A DNA stretch of 64,000 bases from Bradyrhizobium jicamae (GCF_018130215.1 NZ_JAFCKQ010000027.1:1-64000), one strand, 5' to 3'. Shown: positions 17,754 to 28,925, numbered from the stretch's first letter. Numbers and translations are program-made. Notes: a model not told the origin generated them from the letters alone.

Positions 17754-17851
17754 AGCGCTTTCGTTCAATCAGAACCGAAATCGCTTCAGGTGCGGCAGGC
17801 AGCGTTGCGCAACAGGGAGATAACGAGGGAGGGCTATTCGGGAGGAACGTC

Positions 17852-19405
17852 GTGCAGAACGTCAACTGGACTGCCACCATCATTTTCCTGGCGCTGTTTG
17901 TCCTCATCACGTGGCTCGGTTTTGCAGCCGCACGGTGGCGCAGGGGTGACCTCGAGCTGTTGCACGAGTGGGGGCTTGGCGGACGACGCTTCGGCACCCT
18001 CGTCACCTGGTTCCTGATCGGGGGCGATCTCTATACGGCCTACACGTTCATTGCCGTTCCGGCGCTGGCCTTCGGCGCCGGCGCTGTTGCATTTTTCGCG
18101 GTCCCATACACCATCGTGGCCTATCCCATTCTCTTCCTGGCTTTTCCGCGGCTCTGGTACGTCTGCCACAAGCACAATTACATCACGGCCGCCGACTTCG
18201 TCCGTGGCCGTTTCGGCAACCGCTGGCTGGCGTTGGCCGTAGCCGTCACCGGCATCATCGCGACATTGCCGTATATAGCGCTGCAACTCGTCGGGCTGCA
18301 GGTCGTGATCGGAGGCCTGGGCATTTCGGGTGAGGGCTACACCGGCGACCTGCCACTTGTCATCGCCTTCATCATTCTCGCCGCCTTCACCTATTCGAGC
18401 GGGCTACGGGCTCCCGCCTCGATCGCGATCGTCAAGGATATCCTGATCTATGTGACGGCGTTCGCCACGGTTGTGGTCGTCCCGATCCAGCTCGGCGGGT
18501 TTGAAAAGATCTTCGCAGCCGTGCCGGCCTCGAAACTGCTGCTGGCGATTCCCGGCGACAACACGACCGGTGCATATGGGGCCTACGCGACGCTCGCGCT
18601 GGGGTCGGCGCTTGCACTGTTTCTCTATCCACACTCCATCACAGGCATCCTGGCCGCCAGCAACGGACGCGCCGTTCGTCAGAACGCCGCGCTGCTGCCG
18701 GGGTATTCGTTCATGCTCGGCCTGCTTGCCCTCGTCGGCTTCTTCGCCATCGCGGCCGGCGTCAGCGCAGATCCCGAATATGCCGCCGGCTTCAAGCAAT
18801 TCGGCAACAATTTCGCGGTGCCGGCGCTGATCCTCCATAGCTTCCCGTCATGGTTTGTCGGGATCGCCTTTGCGGCCGTCGGGATCGGCGCGCTCGTACC
18901 AGCTGCGATCATGTCGATCGCCGCAGCCAACCTCTACACCCGCAACATTCACCGCGAGTTCATCAACAGCGAGCCTACGGACAGACACGAAGCGCAAATC
19001 GCAAAATGGGTGTCCCTGATCGTCAAGTTCGGCGCGCTGGTCTTCATCGTCTTCATCCCGTCGAAATATGCGATCTACCTGCAGCTTCTCGGCGGCATCT
19101 GGATCATCCAGACCCTGCCTTCGGTGATGCTTGGCGTCTACACCCGCTGGTTCAACGACTGGGCGCTGCTGGTCGGCTGGGCCGCCGGAATCGTCGCCGG
19201 GACCGCCATGTTCGTCGCCGCGCACCTGACCCCGACTTATGCGCTTGCGGTGGGCAGCTTCACTTTCCCGGGCTATGCCGCGCTGTATGCGGTGGTCCTC
19301 AATCTCGTCCTGACAATCGTTCTCACGCCGCTGTTCAACCTCTCGAGCGGAGGCCATCTCGACGAAACCATCGCCGCCGAATATCGAGCCCCGCAGCCAA
19401 CCTGA
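17852..19405 (+). CDS. Sodium:solute symporter family permease, MctP-like (517 aa)
   Basis: Inner-membrane carrier of the SSS/SLC5 fold with about 13 helices. The first helix follows MQNVNWTATIIFLALFVLITW, and YNTADFVRGRF-type sequence (YITAADFVRGRFGNRW) after helix 3 is a family hallmark. I chose GTG 17852 because GGAGGA sits 5 bases upstream. Paired with DUF3311, it resembles monocarboxylate permeases such as rhizobial MctP, so pyruvate, lactate or short-chain acids are plausible substrates; this is inference. It ends convergently with ctpA across a perfect hairpin. Confidence 0.88.
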   Translation: MQNVNWTATIIFLALFVLITWLGFAAARWRRGDLELLHEWGLGGRRFGTLVTWFLIGGDLYTAYTFIAVPALAFGAGAVAFFAVPYTIVAYPILFLAFPRLWYVCHKHNYITAADFVRGRFGNRWLALAVAVTGIIATLPYIALQLVGLQVVIGGLGISGEGYTGDLPLVIAFIILAAFTYSSGLRAPASIAIVKDILIYVTAFATVVVVPIQLGGFEKIFAAVPASKLLLAIPGDNTTGAYGAYATLALGSALALFLYPHSITGILAASNGRAVRQNAALLPGYSFMLGLLALVGFFAIAAGVSADPEYAAGFKQFGNNFAVPALILHSFPSWFVGIAFAAVGIGALVPAAIMSIAAANLYTRNIHREFINSEPTDRHEAQIAKWVSLIVKFGALVFIVFIPSKYAIYLQLLGGIWIIQTLPSVMLGVYTRWFNDWALLVGWAAGIVAGTAMFVAAHLTPTYALAVGSFTFPGYAALYAVVLNLVLTIVLTPLFNLSSGGHLDETIAAEYRAPQPT

Positions 19406-19437
19406 CGTGCAAGCCTGCGGTGGTGGCCAAAAACGTC

Positions 19438-19462
19438 GATGGCCGGGTCAAGCCCGGCCATC
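19438..19462. terminator. Bidirectional hairpin between convergent symporter and ctpA genes
   Basis: Perfect 10-bp stem GATGGCCGGG / CCCGGCCATC around a 5-base loop TCAAG, midway between two converging stop codons (19405 and 19487). There is no long T run. Almost the same hairpin recurs at 46975 inside the integrated element. Confidence 0.7.
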
Positions 19463-19486
19463 ACGTGAAGGAAACGTACTCCGTAC

Positions 19487-20857
<1,371 letters not shown>

Positions 20858-21081
20858 GCACATCCCTTTTTCGCTATGGCCGGCAATGTTTGGCAACACT
20901 GCCCCACCTCACCCCGACGGGGCACCACACAACGCATTTTTGGTCGGATCAAGGCCGTGGCGTTACCGGACCATTACGGCCCTCTCGCGCAACCTGCCCG
21001 TCACCCGAAAAGATCATGCCGGGACAAGGAGATGGGAGCAGGATACGATTTCGTCCAGTGGTGCCGGCGGCAGGTCATGAC

Positions 21082-22254
21082 CTAGCCGCTTTTCCCGGCT
21101 TCCTCCAGCCCGGACTGCCACGTCGACGGCCGGGTCCCGAATCCCCGCTTCGCCCTGGTGCCCAGCCAATAGCCAAACTGCGGCGGAACATTCCGGAACG
21201 GTCCTTCCACCCCGAGCTTGAGCGCGGCGTCCATCGGCCAGTTCGGGTTATTGAGGATTTCCCGGCCGACCGCGATCAAATCCGCTTGTTTGTCGCACAG
21301 GATCTGCTCGGCCTGGTCGCCATGGATGATCAGGCCGACCGCCATGGTGAAGATATCGGCGTGCCGCCTGACATAGTCCGACAGCGGCACCTGGTAGCTG
21401 TATCTGATCTCCTTGCCGAGGATCGGCGCCATCTCGGTGATCCCGCCCGACGAGCAGTCGATCACGTCGACGCCCTTGGCCTTGAGGATGGCCGCAAGCC
21501 GCGCGCTCTGCTCCGGGCCCCAGCCGGCATTGTCCTCGACCGACAGGCGCACGAACAACGGCTTGTGCTCGGGCCAGTGGCTGCGCACCGCCTCGGTGAC
21601 CTCGATCAGGAACCGCATCCGGTTTGCCTCGGAACCGCCATAGGCGTCGTTGCGCCGGTTGGAACGCTCCGAGAGGAACTCGTGCACGAGATAGCCGTGC
21701 GCCCCGTGCAGTTCGAGCACGTCGAAACCGGCCTCGTTGGCCCGCCGCGCCGCCTGCCCCCAGGACTCGACGAGGTCCTTCACCTCGCCGGTCTCGAGGG
21801 CCCGCGGCACCGGCCAGCGCTCGCTGTGGGCGACCGCGCTCGGTGCGACCGGCGTCCAGGCGTCCCAATCCTCGATCTCGGCCGTGCGCTCCAGCGGACG
21901 GTCGCCCTCCCACGGCCGCGTCGCGCGCGCCTTGCGGCCGGAATGGCCGAGCTGGATTCCCGCCACCGCATTCTGCTGCCTGATGAAGCCGGCGAGACGG
22001 CTCAGCGGCGCGACGAAGCTGTCGTCCCAGATGCCGAGATCGCCGACCGTGCCGCAGCCGCGCCGCTCGACCTTGGTCGATTCGACGATCACGAGGCCGG
22101 CGCCGCCGGCGGCGAACTTGCCTGCGTTCATCAGGTGCCAGTCGGTCGGAAAGCCCTTCACCGCCGAATATTGGTGCATCGGCGGCACCACGATGCGGTT
22201 CTTCAGCGTGACGCCGCGAATCGTCATCGGCGAAAACAGCAGCGTTCCGGACAT
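21082..22254 (-). CDS. NADH:flavin oxidoreductase, old yellow enzyme (YqjM-like) family (390 aa)
   Basis: FMN-dependent ene-reductase of the TIM-barrel OYE family. Motifs: LFSPMTIRGVTLKNRIVVPPMHQYS at the N-terminus (FMN binding), QLGHSGRKA (active-site His region), DVLELHGAHGYLVHEFLS and AVGLIIHGDQAEQILCDKQADLIAVGREIL (FMN phosphate site). ATG 22254 has GAGGAAG just upstream. The short His-Ser-Gly-Arg-Lys form points to the thermophilic-like class II enzymes. The natural substrate, an activated alkene, is unknown. Confidence 0.9.
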   Translation of the reverse strand: MSGTLLFSPMTIRGVTLKNRIVVPPMHQYSAVKGFPTDWHLMNAGKFAAGGAGLVIVESTKVERRGCGTVGDLGIWDDSFVAPLSRLAGFIRQQNAVAGIQLGHSGRKARATRPWEGDRPLERTAEIEDWDAWTPVAPSAVAHSERWPVPRALETGEVKDLVESWGQAARRANEAGFDVLELHGAHGYLVHEFLSERSNRRNDAYGGSEANRMRFLIEVTEAVRSHWPEHKPLFVRLSVEDNAGWGPEQSARLAAILKAKGVDVIDCSSGGITEMAPILGKEIRYSYQVPLSDYVRRHADIFTMAVGLIIHGDQAEQILCDKQADLIAVGREILNNPNWPMDAALKLGVEGPFRNVPPQFGYWLGTRAKRGFGTRPSTWQSGLEEAGKSG

Positions 22255-22427
22255 GGCTTCCTCGCGATCGGTGCCGGTGCCCGGCGTCGGCCGGGTCGAT
22301 CTTGTATTGGCGCCGACGATATACGCACCAGGCCGGTGCCGGTAGAGCCCGCAACACCGGCCAGCATGTCCAATTTGCAGCTCGCCGGCGGCGACAGCCG
22401 TGCCGCGACGCACCGATCCGGGCAGAG

Positions 22428-23354
22428 CTACTTGTGCGCCCCGTTGTCGAGCAGGCGATCGCCGACCAGACGCACAGCGCCGCGGGTCCAGGAATAATCG
22501 GCGCCCATGCGCAGTCCGCTGTCGCCGCGCGACACGACCGCGCCGCTACGGGCATCGCGAAGCTGGAAAGCGACCGTGTATTCGGTACGGCTGACCCGCC
22601 TCACCACGCCGACCAGCGATTGATCGGCGCCGAGCTTTTGCGCAATAGCCGCGTCGCAGCCGCCGCAATCGCGCAGCGCCTGGTGTTTGATGACATCGCC
22701 GTCCGCGCTGCCGGGGTCGATCAGATGATAGCGGCCTGACTGCGCCAGGAGTTCGCGGACGCCCTTGGTGACGTTGGCGAGATCGGTCGCATCCGCCGGT
22801 GTCGGCCCGGATGCCTGCGCAGCAGCGGACGTATCGTCAAGTTCGAACTCGAACACCGCGAGGGCGATCTGTGCCGCCGCATCCGTTTTCGCAAGCGGCT
22901 GCGCCTCGGCAAGTGCGGCGAGAACGTCCCGGGATACAAAGATCCGCGCACGATCCCATGCCTGGTCACTGTCGCCGCGGAACGAATAGCGCCGTTCGAA
23001 CACGAGCCGGTTCGCAACCGTGTCGACAAGGGCAACCTTGACCCACCCGATCAGGGTGCTCATCTTCTGCACCCCGCCGACGATCCTGATCCGGGCTTCG
23101 CCCGGCGCCACGAGACGGTAACGCGGCTCCGCCGCGACATCCGCCCTCAACCCCTGCATGAACTGCTCCAGGCGCTTCTCGTGGACGGCGGCCTGATCGG
23201 TGACCTCGCCTGACGTGTCGAGATAGTTGAAGTCGTCGATGCTGACGCCCAGCGCAGGCGTGGTCGCAGGGCTGGCGTCGGCGCGGACGGGACCAGGCCC
23301 GGCCGAAACGCCGAGCAGCGCGAGGGCAAGAAGAACGAGGCGGGATTGGCGCAT
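22428..23354 (-). CDS. Exported DUF3280/DUF2380-type protein (308 aa)
   Basis: Begins with a signal peptide (MRQSRLVLLALALLGVSAG, cut near VRADA). Two similar alpha-beta segments follow: about 25-170 (LGVSIDDFNYLDTSGEVTDQ) and about 170-308 (IALAVFEFELDDTSAAA), consistent with the DUF3280/DUF2380 proteins often coded beside quinoprotein alcohol dehydrogenase regulators. A conserved-looking DCGGCD motif may bind metal or form a disulfide. It is divergent from the histidine kinase gene. The function is unknown. Confidence 0.7.
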   Translation of the reverse strand: MRQSRLVLLALALLGVSAGPGPVRADASPATTPALGVSIDDFNYLDTSGEVTDQAAVHEKRLEQFMQGLRADVAAEPRYRLVAPGEARIRIVGGVQKMSTLIGWVKVALVDTVANRLVFERRYSFRGDSDQAWDRARIFVSRDVLAALAEAQPLAKTDAAAQIALAVFEFELDDTSAAAQASGPTPADATDLANVTKGVRELLAQSGRYHLIDPGSADGDVIKHQALRDCGGCDAAIAQKLGADQSLVGVVRRVSRTEYTVAFQLRDARSGAVVSRGDSGLRMGADYSWTRGAVRLVGDRLLDNGAHK

Positions 23355-23578
23355 GGGTTCGAGCCTTGGGATTGTTCGAGTGTCGGGCAAGCGACCGCAG
23401 GCTAGTTGCGCAGGCGCGCCCGCCGCACCGGAGCGCCTCCCGCTCAGCGCCGGGAAAATTTCACGAGCGTGGCCCCGGACCGAGCCCGGCGCTTCTCGGC
23501 GCCGCGGTTCTGCCGTTAAATGCCCGTGACGGCGCCACCCGCGATGGGCGCCGGTTTCGAGCCGACGAGGATCCGCCG

Positions 23579-24994
23579 ATGTGGAATTGGTCCAACAGCG
23601 ACTTGAAGGTCCGGCTCACGCTGCGCGTGGCCGCGGTGTCGACGCTCTGCCTTGCCGCCATCTCCTGCTATTTCCTGATCGATTCCGAGCACACCGTGCG
23701 CGCCAGGGTCGAGGCCATCGCGGGCGTCACCGCCCGGACGCTGGAGTTGCAGCAAAGCAAGATCCAGTGGGTGAACAATCCGCGCTCGGATTTTCCCGAC
23801 CTCGACGCCGTCGCAGCGTCGGTCATGACCTCGGGACTGTGTCTTGCCTTCCGGACCAGCGAGGGCGATGTCCGCCAGCGCATCTGCAGCGGCGCGCAAT
23901 CCGACACGGCCGCGCCGCCGATCGCGTTTGCGGCGCTCTATCGCCGCCTGTTCGATCCCGGCCGCGAGGCGGTGCACCCTGTGACCGTCAGCGGCAATGC
24001 GATCGGCGAAGCCGTGGTCTGGATCGATCCCGCCGTCCTCACGGCCGGGGCATGGCACGATGCCGGCCGGCTGATGGCCGCCTTTGCCATCGCGCTGCCG
24101 CTGCTCTGCGCGTTGGTCTATGCAGCGCTCGCGCGCGCGCTGCGCCCGACACGGCTGATTTGCGACGGCCTTGAGCGGATCGCCGCCAACGACCTCACTG
24201 CCCGCCTGCCGCCGTTCGACCTTGCCGAGCTGTCGGCGATCCGCGACGTCTTCAATCATCTTGCCGAGAGCCTCGCCACCGCGCTCGCCGACCGCAACGA
24301 GCTGACGCAAAAACTGATCTCGCTGCAGGACGAGGAGCGCCGGCACCTGGCGCGCGAGCTTCACGACGAGTTCGGGCAGTCGCTTGCCGCGATCCGCGCG
24401 CTCGCCGCGTCGGCACGCCAGACCGCGGCGCAGGATTGCCCGCCTCTGCTCGCCGAATGCGACGGCATCGCCCGAACCGCCGCCGGCATGATGGAGACCC
24501 TGCGCGGTGCGCTGTTCAGGTTGCGGCCGCCCGATGTCGACGAGCTCGGTCTTGCGGCGAGCCTGGAAGGTCTGGTCGCCGGCTGGAACGTGCGCAGCCG
24601 GGGACGGCCGCGCTTCGAGATCGCCATCTCCGGAACCTTCGAGCGCCTCGCCTCCTCGATCAGCGCCAATCTCTACCGCATTGTGCAGGAGGCACTCACC
24701 AACGCGGCCAAGCACGCCGGAGCGACAAGGGTGGCGCTGCGGCTCGAGATGCGCGAGTCAGATCCGCAACTCAGCACGCCCTGCGAGATCGCGCTTGCGA
24801 TCGATGACGATGGCCGCCCCGGCGATCCGCCGGTCAAGTCAGGCATGGGCCTGCTCGGCATGCGCGAACGGGTCGCAGCCCTGGGCGGGCGGCTGAGCTT
24901 CGAGGCCGGACACGGCAAGGGCTCGTCGTTGCGGGTCCTTGTTCCCGTCGCCATCAGCCAGCCCGTCGGCGCCGCCGCGGAGTACGCGGCGTGA
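23579..24994 (+). CDS. HisKA_3-type sensor histidine kinase (471 aa)
   Basis: Membrane sensor with a helix at about 12-33, a periplasmic loop, a second helix at about 165-187, a HAMP-like linker (about 188-240), and a NarL-type kinase core. Phosphoacceptor His262 lies in HLARELHDEFGQSLA; the ATPase N-box is IVQEALTNAAKHAGA and the G-box MGLLGMRERVAALGG. The stop overlaps the start of the response regulator by three bases (GTGA), so the pair is translationally coupled. The signal sensed is unknown. Confidence 0.92.
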   Translation: MWNWSNSDLKVRLTLRVAAVSTLCLAAISCYFLIDSEHTVRARVEAIAGVTARTLELQQSKIQWVNNPRSDFPDLDAVAASVMTSGLCLAFRTSEGDVRQRICSGAQSDTAAPPIAFAALYRRLFDPGREAVHPVTVSGNAIGEAVVWIDPAVLTAGAWHDAGRLMAAFAIALPLLCALVYAALARALRPTRLICDGLERIAANDLTARLPPFDLAELSAIRDVFNHLAESLATALADRNELTQKLISLQDEERRHLARELHDEFGQSLAAIRALAASARQTAAQDCPPLLAECDGIARTAAGMMETLRGALFRLRPPDVDELGLAASLEGLVAGWNVRSRGRPRFEIAISGTFERLASSISANLYRIVQEALTNAAKHAGATRVALRLEMRESDPQLSTPCEIALAIDDDGRPGDPPVKSGMGLLGMRERVAALGGRLSFEAGHGKGSSLRVLVPVAISQPVGAAAEYAA

Positions 24995-25653
24995 TCGCCT
25001 CGGCGCGAACCATCATGCTCGTCGACGACCACGCCGTGGTTCGAGAGGGCTATCGGTCGATGCTGCAGAAGCAGCCGGGGCTGTGCGTCGTCGCCGAGGC
25101 GTCCGACGGCGCGGAAGCCTACCGCCTGTACAAGGAAACCGGCCCCGATCTCGTCATCATGGATCTGTCGATGCCCGGCATCGGCGGCATCGAGGCCATC
25201 AGGCGCATCCGGCAGTGGGACAAGCGCGCCAAGGTCCTGGTGTTCACCATGCACCAGAACGCGGCCTTTGCCGTGCAGGCGATCCGCGCCGGCGCAAGCG
25301 GCTACGTCACCAAGACCAGCCCGCCCGAGGCGCTCGTGCATGCGGTGATGGACGCGCTCTCGGGCAAGATCGCCATCAGTCCGGACATCGACCACGAGCT
25401 CGCGCTCAGTCACCTCGCCGGCGAAACCGCGGCCGCCGACCTCCTGACCGCGCGGGAGTTCGAAGTGCTCCGCATGCTGCTTGCAGAACGGACCACCGAC
25501 GAAATCGCCAGTGCGCTGCACATCAGCCCAAAAACCGTCGCGAACCTGCATTCCCTCATCAAGGACAAGCTCGGCGTCGGTTCGGATATCGAGCTGGTCC
25601 GCCTCGCGCTCCGACAGGGTATCCTGACGCAAATCGATCTGAGCGAGCCGTGA
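24991..25653 (+). CDS. NarL/LuxR-family response regulator (220 aa)
   Basis: Partner of the preceding kinase. The receiver domain has the acidic pair VDDH, phosphoacceptor Asp58 (VIMDLSMP) and the conserved Lys in GYVTKTS; the C-terminal LuxR HTH is at about 150-210 (LTAREFEVLRMLLAERTTDEIASALHISPKTV). It starts at GTG 24991 inside the kinase stop codon. Likely targets include the divergent DUF3280 gene, but this is inference. Confidence 0.92.
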   Translation: MIASARTIMLVDDHAVVREGYRSMLQKQPGLCVVAEASDGAEAYRLYKETGPDLVIMDLSMPGIGGIEAIRRIRQWDKRAKVLVFTMHQNAAFAVQAIRAGASGYVTKTSPPEALVHAVMDALSGKIAISPDIDHELALSHLAGETAAADLLTAREFEVLRMLLAERTTDEIASALHISPKTVANLHSLIKDKLGVGSDIELVRLALRQGILTQIDLSEP

Positions 25654-25698
25654 GCGCGCGGCTGCGGAAGCAGACTGGCCTGCACGGGGCCGCTTCCT

Positions 25699-26409
25699 TT
25701 ATCGATGCGACGCCGGCTCGTCGCCGGACAGGCTGCCGACGATCGATGCCCGGCGGGACAGCTCGATCCAGTTGCCGTCAGGATCGAGGATCATCGAGAT
25801 GCGCGCGACGTCGCCGAGCGTCACCGGCGCGAGGCCTTCGCGCACGCCTTTGCTGCGCATCTCGCCATGCACCGCGTCGATATCGGCGACCTGGAAGGTG
25901 ATGTAGCGCCAGCCGTGCGCCTGCCGCTCCGGATCCACGGTCGCGGCACGATCCTCCCTGAGCAGGATCAGGCTGTCTCCCAGGCGAAAGGCCGGACCGT
26001 CAGACCATGATTGTTCGGCAAAGCCGAGGATGTCGCCATAGAACCGGCGGTGCGCAGCGAGGTCCCGAACGCCCATCGCGACGGCGATCTGGGTGATGCC
26101 GTCGTGTCCCGGCGCCACCAGGCTGACGCGATTGCCGTCGGGATCGACAAGGGATCGCGGCTCCGCAACGCCTTCCCTCGCAATGATCAGCTCGCGATAA
26201 CCGCTCGGCGCCGCATCCGCCAGCGGCTCGACATGATGGTTGAGCTTGATGACCGAGCCCAGCGCATCGTGCCGGTACTGCTTCTGGCCGCGGCGGACCG
26301 GCAGCACGTGGTCGAAGCGGAGCCCGGCCTCCTGCTGCCAGAACCGCAGCATGGGCTCGAGGTTGTTGGTGGACAGGCCAATATCGATGACAGGCTTTGC
26401 GAGTTGCAT
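25699..26409 (-). CDS. VOC (glyoxalase-fold) family protein, two-domain (236 aa)
   Basis: Two tandem betaalphabetabetabeta modules: residues about 5-115 (VIDIGLSTNNLEPMLRFWQQE) and about 120-225 (QIAVAMGVRDLAAHRRFYGDILGF ending ISMILDPDGNWIELSRR). The second module keeps the metal-type Glu in DPDGNWIEL. The reaction is unknown; extradiol dioxygenase- or lyase-like chemistry is possible. ATG 26409 has GGAG upstream. Same strand as the NTF2-like gene 33 bp upstream, so probably one operon. Confidence 0.82.
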   Translation of the reverse strand: MQLAKPVIDIGLSTNNLEPMLRFWQQEAGLRFDHVLPVRRGQKQYRHDALGSVIKLNHHVEPLADAAPSGYRELIIAREGVAEPRSLVDPDGNRVSLVAPGHDGITQIAVAMGVRDLAAHRRFYGDILGFAEQSWSDGPAFRLGDSLILLREDRAATVDPERQAHGWRYITFQVADIDAVHGEMRSKGVREGLAPVTLGDVARISMILDPDGNWIELSRRASIVGSLSGDEPASHR

Positions 26410-26442
26410 GTTCGGCACTCCGGTCGAGATGAGCTCTCGAGC

Positions 26443-26844
26443 TTAGGCCGGAAAGCTGTCGCCGAACATCGGAAGGCCGCTGACGGACTCGGCTCTGGTC
26501 GCCTCGTCCTGCAGAACGTCCCAGTGCTCGGCGAACTTGCCGTTTTCGAAGCGCAGGATGTCGGCAGCGATCCAGGCCGCAGGACGGCCGTGGCCGGAAA
26601 ACCGTCCATGCGTGATCACATAATCGCCCTCGGCGAGGATCAGATGATTTTCGTAGCGCAGCGTGGCCGGAAGCGCCCGAACCAGATTGAACAGGCCGTC
26701 ACGGCCCGGCGGAATATGGGCGCTGTGCTGGATGTATCTCTCGGACCAGAACCGCAAGGCCGCGTCATAGTCGCGCTTGTTGAACAGCGTGTCGAAGGCC
26801 TCGAGCACGAGCCGCCTGTTCTCTTCGGGTGTTGTGGTGGGCAT
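26443..26844 (-). CDS. SnoaL/NTF2-like protein (133 aa)
   Basis: Small cone-fold protein: NRRLVLEAFDTLFNKRDYDAALRFWSERYIQHSAHIPPGRDGL is the standard start of the SnoaL-like polyketide-cyclase family, followed by strands ending in GKFAEHWDVLQDE with the conserved His-Trp. Members are isomerases, dehydratases or binding proteins. Adjacent VOC gene suggests a small catabolic unit. Start ATG 26844. Confidence 0.82.
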   Translation of the reverse strand: MPTTTPEENRRLVLEAFDTLFNKRDYDAALRFWSERYIQHSAHIPPGRDGLFNLVRALPATLRYENHLILAEGDYVITHGRFSGHGRPAAWIAADILRFENGKFAEHWDVLQDEATRAESVSGLPMFGDSFPA

Positions 26845-26870
26845 GTCGCGCTCCGTCGAGGTCCGCAGGC

Positions 26871-27140
26871 CTATTTCCGAACCAGCGGGATCTGCAGATT
26901 GGTCGGACGGTTCTGCTCGGTGTCGAAACCGCGGCCGTCGACATTGCGGGCGCCCCAGAACAGCAGGTCGCCCCTGAGATAGACCAGGTCGTATTCCATG
27001 AAGTTGGTGCCTTCCTTGAGGCCGAAGGGAAGGAAGCTCTTGCCAAAGATGCTCTGCTGCGCGTTCACCGCCCAGGGCGCGTATCCGGCCGCAGCGACCT
27101 TGTTGAGCAAATCGGCAAACCCTTGCGCGAGCGGCGTCAT
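26871..27140 (-). CDS. Hypothetical protein, possibly a C-terminal remnant (89 aa)
   Basis: Reads MTPLAQGFADLLNKVAAAG and ends TNLQIPLVRK, with a coherent segment FMEYDLVYLRGDLLFWGARN. I do not recognise the family. No Shine-Dalgarno precedes the ATG at 27140, and it begins exactly where a truncated LysR gene begins on the other strand, so it may be the tail of a gene whose front was lost in the same rearrangement. Confidence 0.45.
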   Translation of the reverse strand: MTPLAQGFADLLNKVAAAGYAPWAVNAQQSIFGKSFLPFGLKEGTNFMEYDLVYLRGDLLFWGARNVDGRGFDTEQNRPTNLQIPLVRK

Positions 27141-27149
27141 CGGCTGGCA

Positions 27150-27509
27150 TCGCAGGCGGCGGTCGCGCCGCAGGACGTCGTGAACGAGACCTTCTATCTG
27201 CCGTCCAAATCCGCGCCCGCGGTGCGTCGCCTCGTCCTGGAGTATCTCGGACAGACCGGTGTCGATCTGAAGCCGGAACAGGAGGTGCACAACGTCGTCC
27301 ACGCGATCTCGATGATCACGTCGACCCGTGGCGTCATGCTGCTGCCGGCCTACACCAGCCGCTATCTGCCTGCCTCGATCACCACCCGTCCGGTCAAGGG
27401 CGGCGCCCCGACGCTCGACCTCGTCATCGCCTATCACAAGGCGAACAAGTCCCCGATCCTGAAGCTGCTGCTGTCGAGGATCGGCAAGCTCGGCGGTGGG
27501 GCAACCTAG
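27150..27509 (+). pseudogene. LysR-family regulator remnant (C-terminal effector domain only)
   Basis: An open frame about 115 residues long carries the end of a LysR substrate-binding domain: VVHAISMITSTRGVMLLP, YTSRYLPASITTRPVKGG and LDLVIAYHKANKSP. The N-terminal helix-turn-helix and the first half of the effector domain are missing, and upstream in-frame sequence is the antisense of the neighbouring minus-strand gene. There is no credible start codon. I read it as a 5'-truncated gene. Confidence 0.7.
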
Positions 27510-27521
27510 CGCCCGTCGAGC

Positions 27522-28682
27522 TCAGCTTCGCGCGTCAGATTTCACGGGCTCGGCGAGGAAGCGTCCGGTCGACAGCTTCAGCGGCGGCTCCTCCATTGCC
27601 TCCGAGCCGGCTTGATTGCCCTCCACCATGGACCGCAGGCGAACGATCGCCTGCGTCATGCGTTCGGCGAATTTTCCCGCGGCGCCGTCGACGAACGCCC
27701 TGTCCTTCGGCTTGGGCTTGGCGATCCGCAGTTCCAGATGCGTCGTTCCGTTGGGGCCATCCAGCAGGGCGCGGGTCATCACGATCTTCGGCGCGCCCGG
27801 AATCGGAAGCGTGATGCCAACCGTATAGTAATCGACCGGGCGCCAATCGAGCGTCTCCTCGATGTTGGTATGATCACCATGCGCGCAGTGATTCTTGGTG
27901 CCGGCACCGCGTCGCCCCTTGCCCGACTCTTCGACGATGTCGTCGGCGTCCCACCACCTCCGCCATTGCCCGGGCACGGAGAGATACTCCCACACCGTCT
28001 GCTGCGGTGCCGCGATGTCGAACTCCAGTATGGCGTAGGCGTCCTCGCGCGTCACCTCCATCCGGATCTGCTCGTCTTCCCGCTGCCACGCCGGTTCGAG
28101 ATCGCGCAGCCACAGCGTCACATCGCCGATCACGTCGATGGTTTCGTGATGCGCGATGAAGCCCTGCGCCACCGGGTCGACGCCCATGGCGCGTATCGCC
28201 GCATCGCTGTAGAGGGCATAGGCGCGCCCGCCGATCTTCTCGCTGACCGTGTTCTTGAGCAGCCGGTGGACGAGAATGACGTCGCGCCCGGCAAGTTCTT
28301 CTCTCCCGCCCATCTTCTGCTTCACCATCTCGCCGTGATGGACGACGAACTTGAAATCGAGGTCGCCCATCGCGACGCAGGCCCGGCACTCGCAGGTCGA
28401 GGCCTGCTGCACGTTGCGCAGGCGCCGGCGGAATTTGAAATAGGCGCCCTCGATCGCGTCCTGCAGCAGCGAGCCGTCGACCTTCTCGGCGGTCGTGTAG
28501 ACGAACGCGGCGTCGCCCTCGAACTTGGCGAGGCGAAATGGCGGGCGCAACCCCTTCACCACAGTGTCCATGAAATCAGCGATGATGTCCTGCGCGTGGT
28601 CGAGTTCGACCGCCGCGAGAAAGTTGGTGTAGCCGGAAATGTCGGCAATGGCGAAATATGCGGATTCAGCTTTCGGAAGCAT
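27522..28682 (-). CDS. DUF2652 (adenylate-cyclase-like) and SRPBCC two-domain protein (386 aa)
   Basis: The N-terminal half (about 5-190) begins AESAYFAIADISGYTNFLA and has AKFEGDAAFVYT, the pattern of DUF2652, a relative of class III nucleotide cyclases without clear catalytic residues. The C-terminal part (about 215-365) is an SRPBCC/START-like lipid-binding fold (LEFDIAAPQQTVWEYLSVPGQWRRWW). ATG 28682 follows GGGAGG. The ligand and role are unknown; the fusion suggests a ligand sensor. Confidence 0.8.
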   Translation of the reverse strand: MLPKAESAYFAIADISGYTNFLAAVELDHAQDIIADFMDTVVKGLRPPFRLAKFEGDAAFVYTTAEKVDGSLLQDAIEGAYFKFRRRLRNVQQASTCECRACVAMGDLDFKFVVHHGEMVKQKMGGREELAGRDVILVHRLLKNTVSEKIGGRAYALYSDAAIRAMGVDPVAQGFIAHHETIDVIGDVTLWLRDLEPAWQREDEQIRMEVTREDAYAILEFDIAAPQQTVWEYLSVPGQWRRWWDADDIVEESGKGRRGAGTKNHCAHGDHTNIEETLDWRPVDYYTVGITLPIPGAPKIVMTRALLDGPNGTTHLELRIAKPKPKDRAFVDGAAGKFAERMTQAIVRLRSMVEGNQAGSEAMEEPPLKLSTGRFLAEPVKSDARS

Positions 28683-28925
28683 CACGACCTCCCGTGCAAT
28701 CGGTTTCGTCTTACCGTGCACAGTCTGTCATACCGCGGCGTCCGAGGTCGAGAGCCGAAGAAGCGGCCTGTCTCCGACCTTGAATTGCAGGTCTGCGGCA
28801 CCGGCAACCTCGGCGGCGCATTGGCAGCGCCGTTCACAGGCGCACGTCCCGTGTCGACGGTGCGGTCCCTGCTCTGCTAGAATGTCGGCGTGGGACCGGC
28901 GCTGCCTTCAAAAGGAGACCTGACG

